NCBI GenBank assembly: GCA_965267335.1
Contig: OZ253953.1
Location: 3,844,001 to 3,908,000 of the forward strand
DNA: 64,000 bases
From: G965267335 sp965267335
GTDB taxonomy: Bacteria > Bacteroidota > Bacteroidia > Cytophagales > JAAEPT01
Direction of reading: 5' to 3'
Positions 44,093 to 52,657 of the stretch are shown here, in pieces. The notes beneath the pieces were generated by a model. The model was given only the letters and a program-made list of their open reading frames with translations, was not told the origin of the DNA and ran no database searches. The stretch's first letter is position 1; each line of letters begins with the position of its first letter. Both the position numbers and the translations under genes were made by a program.

Positions 44093-44971
44093 TTATTTGG
44101 GCAAACTATAACTTAGAAAAACATGAATTTTTTGGGTATTGGCTAAAGTTCTGTGAAGTGCACTAAACTGGTAACCAAGAGCAAATGAAAACTTGTGTTC
44201 GTTTAACAATACATCTTCAACACCAGCAATAATGCCAGTCCCGATTACTCTCCTGTAGTATGCTCCAACAAAATAATTTTTGCTAAAGTACTGACGAACC
44301 TGCCATTCCATCTCATTGTCAAATTGACTATTCAGCAGGCATCTGTAAAAAGCAGATGTAGACATACTTCCGTTCCATTGAAAGGACTTATTCAAAACGA
44401 AATGGTAATGTCTTCTAAAATAAATAGGAGGGAAAAAACCTGTCATGGTTTTATTCAAAAGCTGCCCTCCGCTTATTGATGCCATCCAGGAATTCCTATA
44501 GTAGGTTAACGAAGCATACAAGTCAGGTAACCAGTTACTACTCCCCCCGGTCGAAGCCGATGATTTAATATGCAGATTCATCATACCCCCGGAGATTCCA
44601 AAGGCTAGCTCCTGACCATCATTAAGTACCAACCTTCGGGCATAGTCAACTCTGAACGAGTTATATTGGATAAAAGGTCCTTGCCTCTCTGAGCTGAAAT
44701 ATAGCGATGCTTTACTCGAATGACCGTCCTGGGCCACATTCACAGAACCGAAGTAGCCATAAAAATTTCTCACTGGACTAAAATCCCCGAGACCACCCTC
44801 GTTACCAATATTCAGCTTAAAGTCATTTCCCTTTTCAAAGTACGAGGGTGTATAATATGCCATACTATTCACCCCCATCATAAGTAAATCAGGGCTCTTC
44901 ACGACTTCCTGTGCTTTAAGTGAATGGGTAAATAAGCTCAATAACAGTAAGGTGTAATAGCGGATTATCAC
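44093..44971 (-). CDS. PorP/SprF-like T9SS outer-membrane protein (cassette 3)
   Basis: 292 residues; the only usable start upstream of the signal peptide is GTG 44971 (MIIRYYTLLLLSLFTHSLKAQ). Barrel features: FKLNIGNEGGLGDFSPVRNFYG, repeated amphipathic strands such as SSKASLYFSSERQG, the GGSSNWLPDLYASLTYY segment corresponding to GGSDIAPDFNLGLWY of the cassette 2 protein, and a C-terminal strand VFLSYSLPK. It is divergent from the sigma-3 operon with 185 bases between, the largest such gap of the three cassettes. Confidence 0.83.
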   Translation of the reverse strand: MIIRYYTLLLLSLFTHSLKAQEVVKSPDLLMMGVNSMAYYTPSYFEKGNDFKLNIGNEGGLGDFSPVRNFYGYFGSVNVAQDGHSSKASLYFSSERQGPFIQYNSFRVDYARRLVLNDGQELAFGISGGMMNLHIKSSASTGGSSNWLPDLYASLTYYRNSWMASISGGQLLNKTMTGFFPPIYFRRHYHFVLNKSFQWNGSMSTSAFYRCLLNSQFDNEMEWQVRQYFSKNYFVGAYYRRVIGTGIIAGVEDVLLNEHKFSFALGYQFSALHRTLANTQKIHVFLSYSLPK

Positions 44972-45126
44972 ATCTCCATATTAAAAAATATTTTTGACAA
45001 TCGGTCTACGTTTAAATCTGTAAGATTCAAAGTTTAAAACAAAGAGTCTAAAGTTTGAGGGAGATATGTGATCTTACAGCCATCATCATAGATTCAGAAG
45101 AAATTTTAATTTATTAGAAAAATGTT

Positions 45127-45153
45127 GTTTACTTTTTGGTATTGGAATTGTTT
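45127..45153 (+). promoter_or_regulatory. Sigma-3 operon promoter (probable autoregulation)
   Basis: GTTTAC at 45127-45132, TTTTT and 15 bases in total, then TTGTTT at 45148-45153. The ATG at 45157 is so close that transcription should start at or about the start codon, implying a leaderless message. Confidence 0.68.
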
Positions 45154-45156
45154 CCT

Positions 45157-45747
45157 ATGAAAAAGCGAACTGAAATCGATAGTCAGACAGTAATTAAGGC
45201 CATTGAAACCGGAAAAGATGATCAGGCATTAAATGAATTATATCGCCATGTCCTACCCGTAATCACGGCCTATGTAAAAAAGAACAGTGGAACTACAGAA
45301 GACGCTGAAGACGTATTTCAGGACGCGGTACTGACACTTTTCAGACAAATAAAGCTAAAAAGGTATTCGGAAGAAGGATCGGGTGTTGGAGGATTTTTAT
45401 TTACCGTGAGCAAAAATTTGTGGTACAACAAACTTAAAAGAAGTAACAGAATAACATTGACAGACTCTCAATCATTTGATGATCAGGAACAAAACACTAT
45501 TCTGGATCAAATTATTGTAGAGGAAAAGCTTAAGACCATTAACCAACTGCTGAATGATATTGGGGAGCAATGTAAAAAGATTCTGAGTCTGGCGATATAT
45601 GAAAAGAAAAGCATGAAAGAAATTGCTGCAGAAATGGACTTCAAGTCTGAAGATGTTGCAAAGTCAATTCACTACAGGTGTAAAAAGAAACTAGGAAAAT
45701 TAGCCCGGGAGAACAAAGTTTATATGGCTACGCTGGGTGTAAAGTAA
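45157..45747 (+). CDS. ECF-type sigma factor (cassette 3, sigma-3)
   Basis: 196 residues from ATG 45157. The frame is open to a TTG at 45136, but that lies inside the promoter spacer, so the ATG is preferred. Region 2 about 20-95 (EDAEDVFQDAVLTLFRQ, FLFTVSKNLWYNKLKR), region 4 about 125-185 (ILSLAIYEKKSMKEIAAEMD, YRCKKKLGKLA). One base separates it from the anti-sigma gene. Predicted to read GTTTAC-N15-TTGTT sites before itself, the GH30-GH10 gene and the CE15-GH62-GH10 gene, possibly also the BNR_4 gene. Confidence 0.9.
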   Translation: MKKRTEIDSQTVIKAIETGKDDQALNELYRHVLPVITAYVKKNSGTTEDAEDVFQDAVLTLFRQIKLKRYSEEGSGVGGFLFTVSKNLWYNKLKRSNRITLTDSQSFDDQEQNTILDQIIVEEKLKTINQLLNDIGEQCKKILSLAIYEKKSMKEIAAEMDFKSEDVAKSIHYRCKKKLGKLARENKVYMATLGVK

Positions 45748-45748
45748 A

Positions 45749-46852
45749 ATGACAGATTTCTCAAAATATGAACTAATCGACAAATTCCTGTCCGGAAACC
45801 TCTCAGATTCTGAAAAGATTCAGTTTAACAAACTTATGACTGATGATTCGGAATTTGCCACCGAAGTAGAAGAGTTTGATTTTGCACAACAAGTGATAGT
45901 TGATCAGGAGCTGGGTAGTCTGAAAGCTAAAATCGCCAGTGATCTCAACAGAAGAAGAAAGACCAGGAATCGAACAAGAAACATTGGTATGACTAGCTTG
46001 GGAATTGCTTTGCTCCTGACCGTGATTTATGTGACTAGCAATCCCGAAAATAAAAAGGAGCAGCCCCTAAACAAACCGGAAAAAATTAGTGACACCATAT
46101 ACAATAAAGAGGTTTCCGTAGATTCCTTCATATTTGATGATTTAGAGGTTTCAACAAAACCAACTGAACAATTCGAACCGACAAAGAGTTTACCATCTAC
46201 CGTTGAGGACAACAAACCACTGGGAAATGATCAGGAGCCGATAGAAACAATTGCAGATTCGAGTAACACTATGGTTTCTGATGAAAATACAGTGGAATCA
46301 GAGGAGGAAACAAAGGGAAAGAGAAACCCTGATTCAAACATAAACCCTTGTGATAATACAACCATTATCATAGATGTCATCAATATTACCCCTGCGTGTA
46401 AGAGAGATAATAATGGGTCTTTTTCTTTGAAAGCAACGGGTGGTACCAAAAGCTGCTTATTCAGTTCTAATGGTGGCAGAGACTACCAAAAATCACCTGA
46501 CTTTAAATTTCTGTTTGCAAAGCAATATGAGGTGATTGCCAAAGACGAAAATGGTTGCCAATCAAAAATACGGTCCATTAATGTCCCGGAAAAAGTGTGC
46601 TTAAAAACCGAATACGTTTTTAATCCCGACTATGAAGTTTGGAATATTCCTGACATGGGTGAAAGCTTTGAATTGTATATCAAGAACAGCAGCGGAAATA
46701 TTATTTTCAATAAGAAATATGAACTTGGTACTGTAGCTCAATGGAATGGAAAATCAATCAATGGAGAAACAGCTGCAACAGGATTGTATATATTTGTAAT
46801 CAAAACCGAATCAGGAGCCACAACCAAAGGTCAAATTACTATTACCCGGTAA
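45749..46852 (+). CDS. Anti-sigma-like transmembrane protein with SprB-like repeat and type B sorting-like domain (cassette 3)
   Basis: 367 residues. Cytoplasmic helical domain 1-75 (YELIDKFLSGNLSDSEKIQF), a basic RRRKTRNRTR stop-transfer flank, a membrane segment about 80-97 (GMTSLGIALLLTVIYVTS), a Glu/Thr/Asn-rich linker, an SprB-like repeat about 200-285 (CKRDNNGSFSLKATGGTKS, AKDENGCQSK) and a type B-like ending about 290-367 (VFNPDYEVWNIPD, LYIKNSSGNIIF, WNGKSINGE, TGLYIFVIKTESG, KGQITITR). Positive residues before the segment fit cytoplasm-in topology. The stop directly abuts the ATG of the cargo gene (TAAATG). Confidence 0.8.
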   Translation: MTDFSKYELIDKFLSGNLSDSEKIQFNKLMTDDSEFATEVEEFDFAQQVIVDQELGSLKAKIASDLNRRRKTRNRTRNIGMTSLGIALLLTVIYVTSNPENKKEQPLNKPEKISDTIYNKEVSVDSFIFDDLEVSTKPTEQFEPTKSLPSTVEDNKPLGNDQEPIETIADSSNTMVSDENTVESEEETKGKRNPDSNINPCDNTTIIIDVINITPACKRDNNGSFSLKATGGTKSCLFSSNGGRDYQKSPDFKFLFAKQYEVIAKDENGCQSKIRSINVPEKVCLKTEYVFNPDYEVWNIPDMGESFELYIKNSSGNIIFNKKYELGTVAQWNGKSINGETAATGLYIFVIKTESGATTKGQITITR

Positions 46853-48214
46853 ATGAAAAGGTGCCTCGCACATATCATCTTAGTGCTATTTGCTTTTCAG
46901 TCTAAAGCACAAACGGTATATATACAAGACGCTGGTTTTCGACAGTGTTTGAATGACCACTATCCTTTTTTAACGACAATGGATGGTGATAGTCTGAATA
47001 TCCCCAATGCTAATAGCTACGCTGGATTGCTGGTTTGTCAAAATTATAGTATTGTCAACACGCAAGGATTGGAGCATTTTCAAAGCGTACTTGAAATTGA
47101 CTTATCCAATAATGATCTGGATAGTATTCCGCAGTTATCATCGATAAGTTCTCTAAATAAAATAAGTGTGTTCAGCAACCATATCTCCCAATTGCCAGAC
47201 CTCGATCATATGAGTAACCTTAATACCCTCTATATCGACAATAATAATCTAACACAACTGCCTGCATTAATCGAAACCAATATCCTTTCATTGCATACGG
47301 CTCAAAATGATCTAACATCAATTGATAATCTTGGCGCTTTCATTAACCTAAGAACACTTTATGCCTGGGAAAATCAGCTATCCTCATTGCCAACAGACCT
47401 ATCTGCTTTGGACTCAGTCCGAATTTTCCATATTGGATTTAACGAACTTACTTCATTACCCGACTTGAGTAGCATGACCAAACTGGAAAAACTCTATATC
47501 GAAGAAAACAATTTAACTGTATTTCCTTCCGTAGCAAGCTTTGACTCATTGATAACCATTTATGCCTACGGGAATAACTTCGAGACTATACCTGATTTTT
47601 CCGGTCTTCCAAAGCTGGAAAAGGCTTTCATCTATGATAATGAACTGACTTTTGAGGATATAGCACCTTTAACTGCACACCCGGATTTTGAAAATGTATT
47701 CTCCTATGGAAGTCAGGAGAAAGTAGGAACAGAGGTCACTTATAACGTCATTGAAAACAACCCTTTAGAAATAGCTACGGATGTAGACATCTCCATTAGC
47801 GGATTGACTTACGAATTGATTCATGATACCTCAGTGTTACAAAGCAATACGGGAGGGTTATTCACAATTGACAACCTTCAACAGGAAGATGCCGGTGACT
47901 ATTTTATTCGCATAACCTCTATCGGACCAACCATGACAGACCTGGTATTGGAAACACATCCTTACCATATTAATGTAATGCCATGTTGTAAGGACATTTC
48001 GTTTAGCCCGAATGGAGATGGGGTGGAAGATGAATTATTCATTTCTCAGGAGGGACTAGCAACCATTTATAACTCCAGCGGGCAACCTATAAAAGAACTT
48101 CAGATACCAGCAAACTGGGACGGGACTGATAATAATGGTCGCCCCGTTAGTGTAGGGTTCTATGTAATTCAAATTGAAGGATCGTCTTCAATTAGAGTGA
48201 CCGTTCTCGACTGA
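46853..48214 (+). CDS. Secreted leucine-rich-repeat protein with type B sorting domain (cassette 3)
   Basis: 453 residues. Signal peptide about 1-19 (cleavage near SKAQ); capping region with Cys (RQCLNDHYPF); leucine-rich repeats about 65-280 (LEIDLSNNDLDSIPQL, LNTLYIDNNNLTQLPAL); an Ig-like domain about 285-375; type B sorting domain about 378-453 with SFSPNGDGVEDELFI and a final RVTVLD. Same architecture as the cassette 1 protein at 12222, including the opening motif (DPGMKQCFLDHYNTYL there, DAGFRQCLNDHYPFL here). Likely surface-exposed partner of the PorP-like protein and anti-sigma protein. Confidence 0.86.
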   Translation: MKRCLAHIILVLFAFQSKAQTVYIQDAGFRQCLNDHYPFLTTMDGDSLNIPNANSYAGLLVCQNYSIVNTQGLEHFQSVLEIDLSNNDLDSIPQLSSISSLNKISVFSNHISQLPDLDHMSNLNTLYIDNNNLTQLPALIETNILSLHTAQNDLTSIDNLGAFINLRTLYAWENQLSSLPTDLSALDSVRIFHIGFNELTSLPDLSSMTKLEKLYIEENNLTVFPSVASFDSLITIYAYGNNFETIPDFSGLPKLEKAFIYDNELTFEDIAPLTAHPDFENVFSYGSQEKVGTEVTYNVIENNPLEIATDVDISISGLTYELIHDTSVLQSNTGGLFTIDNLQQEDAGDYFIRITSIGPTMTDLVLETHPYHINVMPCCKDISFSPNGDGVEDELFISQEGLATIYNSSGQPIKELQIPANWDGTDNNGRPVSVGFYVIQIEGSSSIRVTVLD

Positions 48215-48231
48215 CCAATCGTACAAATAAG

Positions 48232-48259
48232 ACCCGGGGCGTTGAAGTAAACCCCGGGT
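48232..48259. terminator. GC-rich hairpin after the cassette 3 operon
   Basis: ACCCGGGG (48232-48239) pairs with CCCCGGGT (48252-48259) around a 12-base loop, between convergent genes. No T-tract. Confidence 0.55.
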
Positions 48260-48291
48260 GCTATTATACACAAATGGTAAACTCAATCATA

Positions 48292-48702
48292 TTACTTAAT
48301 CAAGGCATTGATACGGCTGGTCGCAACCCTTTTCACCGTTACTCTGGCATCTCCCTTCACAAATTGTTGAACTTCCTCCTTTGACTGTAGACTTCTAACC
48401 ACTATTCCGGCTTCCCTTGCATTATAGTCAGTACTAACCTTATTTTCAGTTGATTTATCAGGATTCACTGAGGTTCTGGTTGTCTGCTCCGGCTTATTAG
48501 TTTTCTTCGGTGCTACTTTTTTGGATGACTTCTTTTTTCCAGTTTTTTTCTTAGCAGACTTTTTGTCATCTTTTTTAGATGATTTTTTCTTCGCCTCTTT
48601 CTTAGAGGACTTTTTGTTATTCTTTTTAGGAGTCTCCTTCTTTGAACTCACTTTCTTCGCCTTCACTTTCTTCTTTTTCTTTTCGTCTTTTTTCTTTGCC
48701 AT
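48292..48702 (-). CDS. Histone H1-like lysine-rich protein
   Basis: 136 residues. Residues 1-70 are almost only Lys, Ser, Ala, Pro and Thr (KKSSKK-type runs), as in bacterial histone H1-like / AlgP-like tails that bind DNA without sequence preference. Residues about 90-136 are an ordinary small domain (VVRSLQSKEEVQQFVKGDARVTVKRVATSRINALIK) with coiled-coil or helical character. No signal peptide, so cytoplasmic. It stands alone, convergent with the cassette 3 operon. A nucleoid-associated role is likely from composition only. Confidence 0.72.
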   Translation of the reverse strand: MAKKKDEKKKKKVKAKKVSSKKETPKKNNKKSSKKEAKKKSSKKDDKKSAKKKTGKKKSSKKVAPKKTNKPEQTTRTSVNPDKSTENKVSTDYNAREAGIVVRSLQSKEEVQQFVKGDARVTVKRVATSRINALIK

Positions 48703-48753
48703 GATCCCTATTATTAAATATATGTTAACTAACCAATCTCCTATATTACAGGA

Positions 48754-48861
48754 ATGTTAAATTTCGGAAGAAAAACTGAGGTATATATTAAGAGAATATT
48801 AAATGCATTTTTTCTCACTGGAATTTTAGGATTAGCCCTGAATGCAGTTTATTTACAATGA
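48754..48861 (+). CDS. Possible 35-residue small membrane protein
   Basis: ATG 48754, preceded by AGGA, to TGA 48859-48861. It encodes a basic N-terminus (NFGRKTEVYIKR) followed by one hydrophobic helix (ILNAFFLTGILGLALNAVYL). It lies 24 bases before the Wzz-like gene. The amphipathic, positive-inside layout is that of a genuine small membrane protein, but length and lack of a known family make it uncertain. Confidence 0.4.
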   Translation: MLNFGRKTEVYIKRILNAFFLTGILGLALNAVYLQ

Positions 48862-48885
48862 CCAAACCTACTTTAGTAGTACTAC

Positions 48886-49860
48886 ATGAAAAATAGTTAC
48901 ACCCAGAATCATCCTCTAATTATCGTATTGAGAAGAAAGGTTTTATTTATCGTGCTGACAATACTATCGGTAACTGCTTCGGCTCTTATCACCTTTCTAA
49001 CCCCCAAACTTTATCAATCAACAGCAATTGTATATCCTACGGATAAGAACACCTATAATTCTGCGGTAAATGATCCAAAATTTGGTTATGTGATACAGGC
49101 CGACCGTTTGATACAATTATTCATGTCGCAAAGGAATCAGGACAGCCTCGTAAAAAAATTCAACCTATTAAAGCATTTTGAGCTTGACACTACAAAAGTA
49201 GGTTGGAGACGAAAGCTGGACAAAAATTTAAGCAAAATGATCTCCTACAAAAGAACACAGCACCTCTCTGTAAGGATTGAGGTAAACTCTACCGACCCTG
49301 AACTTTCTGCAAAAATTGCTAACTACACAGTATCAAACATCAATAAAATCCGTAAAGACATCTTCCAGAGCAACATGAATAAAGCCCTTGATTTAAACAA
49401 AAATCTGATACTGGTTCAGGAAAGAACAGTTGATTCCCTACTGAAACTAATTTATTCATATCCAATTGATAACGATAATAACAATCCACTCGATGAGTTG
49501 GTTATCACCCGTCTCAAAGAACGTCACAAAGAAGGGACATATACCCCTGGAGATGAAGGAATAGAGAAAATCATCCAATCTTCCTCCAACCCAAAAGCAA
49601 TTTTTTTAATCGATGAGTTTTTAATTGCAGAGGAGGAACTGATCTCTTTACGCAAGGAGCACCTAAATATTCAAAAACAAATGAAATCGATAGCTGATGT
49701 CTACCTGGTTTCAAAAGCTACAGTTGATGATCAGAAAGTTCTTCCTTCTTTACGCTTCAACCTACTTGTCGGGTTAATTCTTGGTATTGTCGCTTCCCTC
49801 ACTATCATTTTCCTGGGGCACCAGTGGAGCCTTCTTAGAGACCAGTTAAAACATGGTTAA
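48886..49860 (+). CDS. Wzz-like polysaccharide chain-length/co-polymerase protein
   Basis: 324 residues with two membrane segments, about 20-42 (LFIVLTILSVTASALITFLTP) and about 290-312 (RFNLLVGLILGIVASLTIIFLG), and a long periplasmic alpha/beta and coiled-coil part between (STAIVYPTDKNTYNSAVND near the first). This is the Wzz/chain-length-determinant topology without a cytoplasmic tyrosine kinase domain. It overlaps the next gene by 8 bases. Together they probably set the length of, and ligate or polymerise, an exported surface polysaccharide. Confidence 0.8.
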   Translation: MKNSYTQNHPLIIVLRRKVLFIVLTILSVTASALITFLTPKLYQSTAIVYPTDKNTYNSAVNDPKFGYVIQADRLIQLFMSQRNQDSLVKKFNLLKHFELDTTKVGWRRKLDKNLSKMISYKRTQHLSVRIEVNSTDPELSAKIANYTVSNINKIRKDIFQSNMNKALDLNKNLILVQERTVDSLLKLIYSYPIDNDNNNPLDELVITRLKERHKEGTYTPGDEGIEKIIQSSSNPKAIFLIDEFLIAEEELISLRKEHLNIQKQMKSIADVYLVSKATVDDQKVLPSLRFNLLVGLILGIVASLTIIFLGHQWSLLRDQLKHG

Positions 49861-51301
49861 CGAGAGAAGACTAATTATTGCGCTCACTGCAATTTTTATC
49901 ATACTACTGGTGACTACGGTACTTTTTGGTAGTATAAAGATGCAGTTAATAATTGCCGGAATCTGCATTCTGATCATATTCTCTACACTAATTCTTCAAA
50001 ACATTCAAAAAGGCTTGCTGCTGATTGCCTTTACAATACCACTTTCGATATCGTATTATATTGGCGACTCCGGAATCAAACTAGGAATACCGGGTGAATA
50101 CGGTACTCTCTTGATATTTTTAGGAGCATTTTTCTTGTTCATAGCCAAAAGACCAACGAATTACAACTTTGTCACACACCCTCTAACACTCCTAATTCTT
50201 TGTGACCTTCTAGTGACCTTTATATCCACACTTTTCAGTTCTACTCCATTGATTTCCACAAAAAGAATGGTTATCAAAACCGTATTCGTACCTGTTTATT
50301 ACTTACTCATGTCGGGAAATAGGGTTAGCCTGATCAATAAAAAACGGCTGTTGATGCTCTACGTTCTTGGGTTGCTCATTCCTGTCCTATTTACGTTGGT
50401 CAATCATATGCCCTTCGGTTTCTCAGTACAACGCAGCTATGATGTAAGCCAACCGTTTTTTCCTGATCATACAATGTATGGGGCTTGTATCGCTTTTGTA
50501 CTACCATTCATGCTACTATGGACAACCACAAATAAGGATAAATACGAATGGTCAAAACTCACAAAGTCAGCATTAACTCTATTATTTATAATTGCTGTAT
50601 TTTTTTCCTACTCAAGAGCTGCCTGGTTAAGCCTGGCTGTATGCCTTGGTTTCTACATTGCTCTCAGGCTTAAACTGAATTCAATACATTTTGTTGCGCT
50701 AAGCTTGGTAGCATTGGCAGTAATCACCTTTAAAGCTCAAAGCCTCTTTCATCAAATGAAAAGTGAACGAAAAATTCATGAAGTTGAAGTATCTGTGGCC
50801 GGACACGTTGAATCCATAACAGACCTCAACTCCAATGTATCTAATCTGGAGCGAATAAACCGTTGGGATTGTGCCCTGAAAATGTTTAAAAAACATCCGA
50901 TTGTAGGATTCGGACCAGGATCATATCCTTCACAGTACGGTCAGTTTCAGTCCCAGGAATACATCACAAGGATAAGTACTTTTGATGGTACTAAAGGCAA
51001 TGCTCATTCCGAATACCTGGGTGCATTATCAGAAACTGGTTTTTTAGGCCTACTAGCGCTGCTTTTTATCATATTGTATAGTGTCCACCTTGGCATTGTC
51101 AACTTTCACTACTACCCTCCTAACAGTGTAGAGTATTTGTTGATTTGGGGGGCTTTGGGTGGACTAATCACTTTTTATATCCACAGTATGTTCAACAGCT
51201 TTTTAGACAGTGAAAAAATGGCATTTCTGGTCTACGGGAGTTTAGGCATTATTACTTGCCTGGATATTGAGAGACGCAAAAGCAATCAGAAGATTACTTA
51301 A
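49853..51301 (+). CDS. O-antigen ligase / polymerase-like membrane protein
   Basis: 482 residues with about ten membrane segments. The large periplasmic loop about 300-385 contains the Wzy_C-type signature area (RINRWDCALKMFKKHPIVGFGPGSY, AHSEYLGALSETGFLGLLALL), typical of O-antigen ligase/polymerase family (PF04932) proteins, where the conserved His-Ser/Asn-Glu region contacts the undecaprenyl-linked sugar. ATG 49853 lies in the 3' end of the Wzz-like gene. Whether it is a ligase or polymerase cannot be told from sequence alone. A weak stem (AAGACC/GGTCTT, 51385-51401) may end transcription. Confidence 0.8.
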   Translation: MVNERRLIIALTAIFIILLVTTVLFGSIKMQLIIAGICILIIFSTLILQNIQKGLLLIAFTIPLSISYYIGDSGIKLGIPGEYGTLLIFLGAFFLFIAKRPTNYNFVTHPLTLLILCDLLVTFISTLFSSTPLISTKRMVIKTVFVPVYYLLMSGNRVSLINKKRLLMLYVLGLLIPVLFTLVNHMPFGFSVQRSYDVSQPFFPDHTMYGACIAFVLPFMLLWTTTNKDKYEWSKLTKSALTLLFIIAVFFSYSRAAWLSLAVCLGFYIALRLKLNSIHFVALSLVALAVITFKAQSLFHQMKSERKIHEVEVSVAGHVESITDLNSNVSNLERINRWDCALKMFKKHPIVGFGPGSYPSQYGQFQSQEYITRISTFDGTKGNAHSEYLGALSETGFLGLLALLFIILYSVHLGIVNFHYYPPNSVEYLLIWGALGGLITFYIHSMFNSFLDSEKMAFLVYGSLGIITCLDIERRKSNQKIT

Positions 51302-51442
51302 AATCTCAGAAAAAATAGGGGATCAGCTTATTGTAAATACAAAATTATTTTCGGGACTTCGTGTGAGCTAATTTTTACAAAAGAAAGACCTTAATGGTCT
51401 TAATAATTTTCAACCGGCCGCCCGGTCACAAACCATAGTAGA

Positions 51443-52657
51443 ATGATTACAGACCTCAATCAGGAACTTGAGGCCATGAGGGAAATTTTGGCCAAAACTG
51501 AACAAAAATTAATCGAGAAAGAAACGATTTTCAGCTCTATACTCGAGAGCAATCTTGCAGGATACTGGGATTGGAGAATACAGGAAAATCGTGAATTTCT
51601 GAGCCCATCATTTAAAAAAGTGTTAGGGTACTCGGAGGATGAATTACCAAATCATCCCTTGTCGTGGCAAAGAAAAATCCACCCGGAAGATTTACCGAAA
51701 GTCCTACTCAATTATGAGCAACACGTTGCAAGTAAAGGGCAACATCCGTTTAATAATGAAATACGATATTATCACAAAAACGGCAATATCGTATGGGTAT
51801 TATCGAAAGGTAAAGTCATTGAATGGGACCAAAATGGACTGCCAGTCAGGATGGTAGGCTGCCATGTTGATATAACAGACCTCAAAAAACTTCAGGAAGA
51901 ACTACTACTTCGAACGGCAGAACTGGAAAACAAAAATAAAGAACTAGAGCACTTTGTATTTCTCGTTACCCATGATCTCAAAGAGCCCGTACGAGTTCTA
52001 AATAGCTTTGCAGATCAGTTACGAATTAAAAAATCTGATAGTTTGGATGATCAGATAGACAGCAGTCTGAATTATATACAAGAGTCTTCCCGGAGGCTTA
52101 ATCAAAAAATCATTGATCTTCTGCAATATGCCCGCCTGGGACAGCATGACGTAATATCATGTGTTAATTGCACAGAAATAATGGAACAAATTTGCGAAGA
52201 ACTATCCGACCTGATTATAGAGTCAGACGCACAGGTTAACTATGATGAATTACCGGCAATCGAAGCCTACCCCAAACAGCTACACCTTCTATTCAAGAAC
52301 CTGATTTCCAACTCAATAAAGTTCAGAAGACTAAATATCAAGCCATGTATTGAGATAAGTTGTGATTTCAAAGATGAATGCTGGCAATTTTCAGTTCAGG
52401 ACAACGGAATCGGGTTTGAAGAAAAATACAGTCAAAAAATTCTGATGATATTTCAAAGACTACACCCCTATCATAAGGTCGAAGGAAATGGAATCGGGCT
52501 AGCCTTGTGTAACAAAATAATTGAAGCCCATCAAGGCAAATTATGGGTAAAAAGCGACACAAATCAAGGCAGCACTTTTTACTTTTCTATCCCAAAAAAC
52601 CTAAAAAAGGCTATAACTAATCAAATTATTCAAAAAGAGCTGCGACCGTCACTGTAA
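51443..52657 (+). CDS. Cytoplasmic PAS-domain sensor histidine kinase
   Basis: 404 residues without membrane segments. Coiled coil 1-25; PAS fold with PAC about 25-150 (WDWRIQENREFLSPSFKKVLGY, EIRYYHKNGNIVW, VDITDLKKLQEE); coiled-coil linker; HisKA-like dimerisation helix with the phospho-acceptor His about 177 in VTHDLKEPVRVLN; HATPase_c about 270-390 with N-box NLISNSIKF, G1 DNGIGFEEKY and G2 GNGIGLALC. No receiver gene is adjacent, so its partner is unknown; the response regulator at 188 sits with another kinase of this type. The 3' end overlaps the convergent porT gene by 32 bases. Confidence 0.88.
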   Translation: MITDLNQELEAMREILAKTEQKLIEKETIFSSILESNLAGYWDWRIQENREFLSPSFKKVLGYSEDELPNHPLSWQRKIHPEDLPKVLLNYEQHVASKGQHPFNNEIRYYHKNGNIVWVLSKGKVIEWDQNGLPVRMVGCHVDITDLKKLQEELLLRTAELENKNKELEHFVFLVTHDLKEPVRVLNSFADQLRIKKSDSLDDQIDSSLNYIQESSRRLNQKIIDLLQYARLGQHDVISCVNCTEIMEQICEELSDLIIESDAQVNYDELPAIEAYPKQLHLLFKNLISNSIKFRRLNIKPCIEISCDFKDECWQFSVQDNGIGFEEKYSQKILMIFQRLHPYHKVEGNGIGLALCNKIIEAHQGKLWVKSDTNQGSTFYFSIPKNLKKAITNQIIQKELRPSL

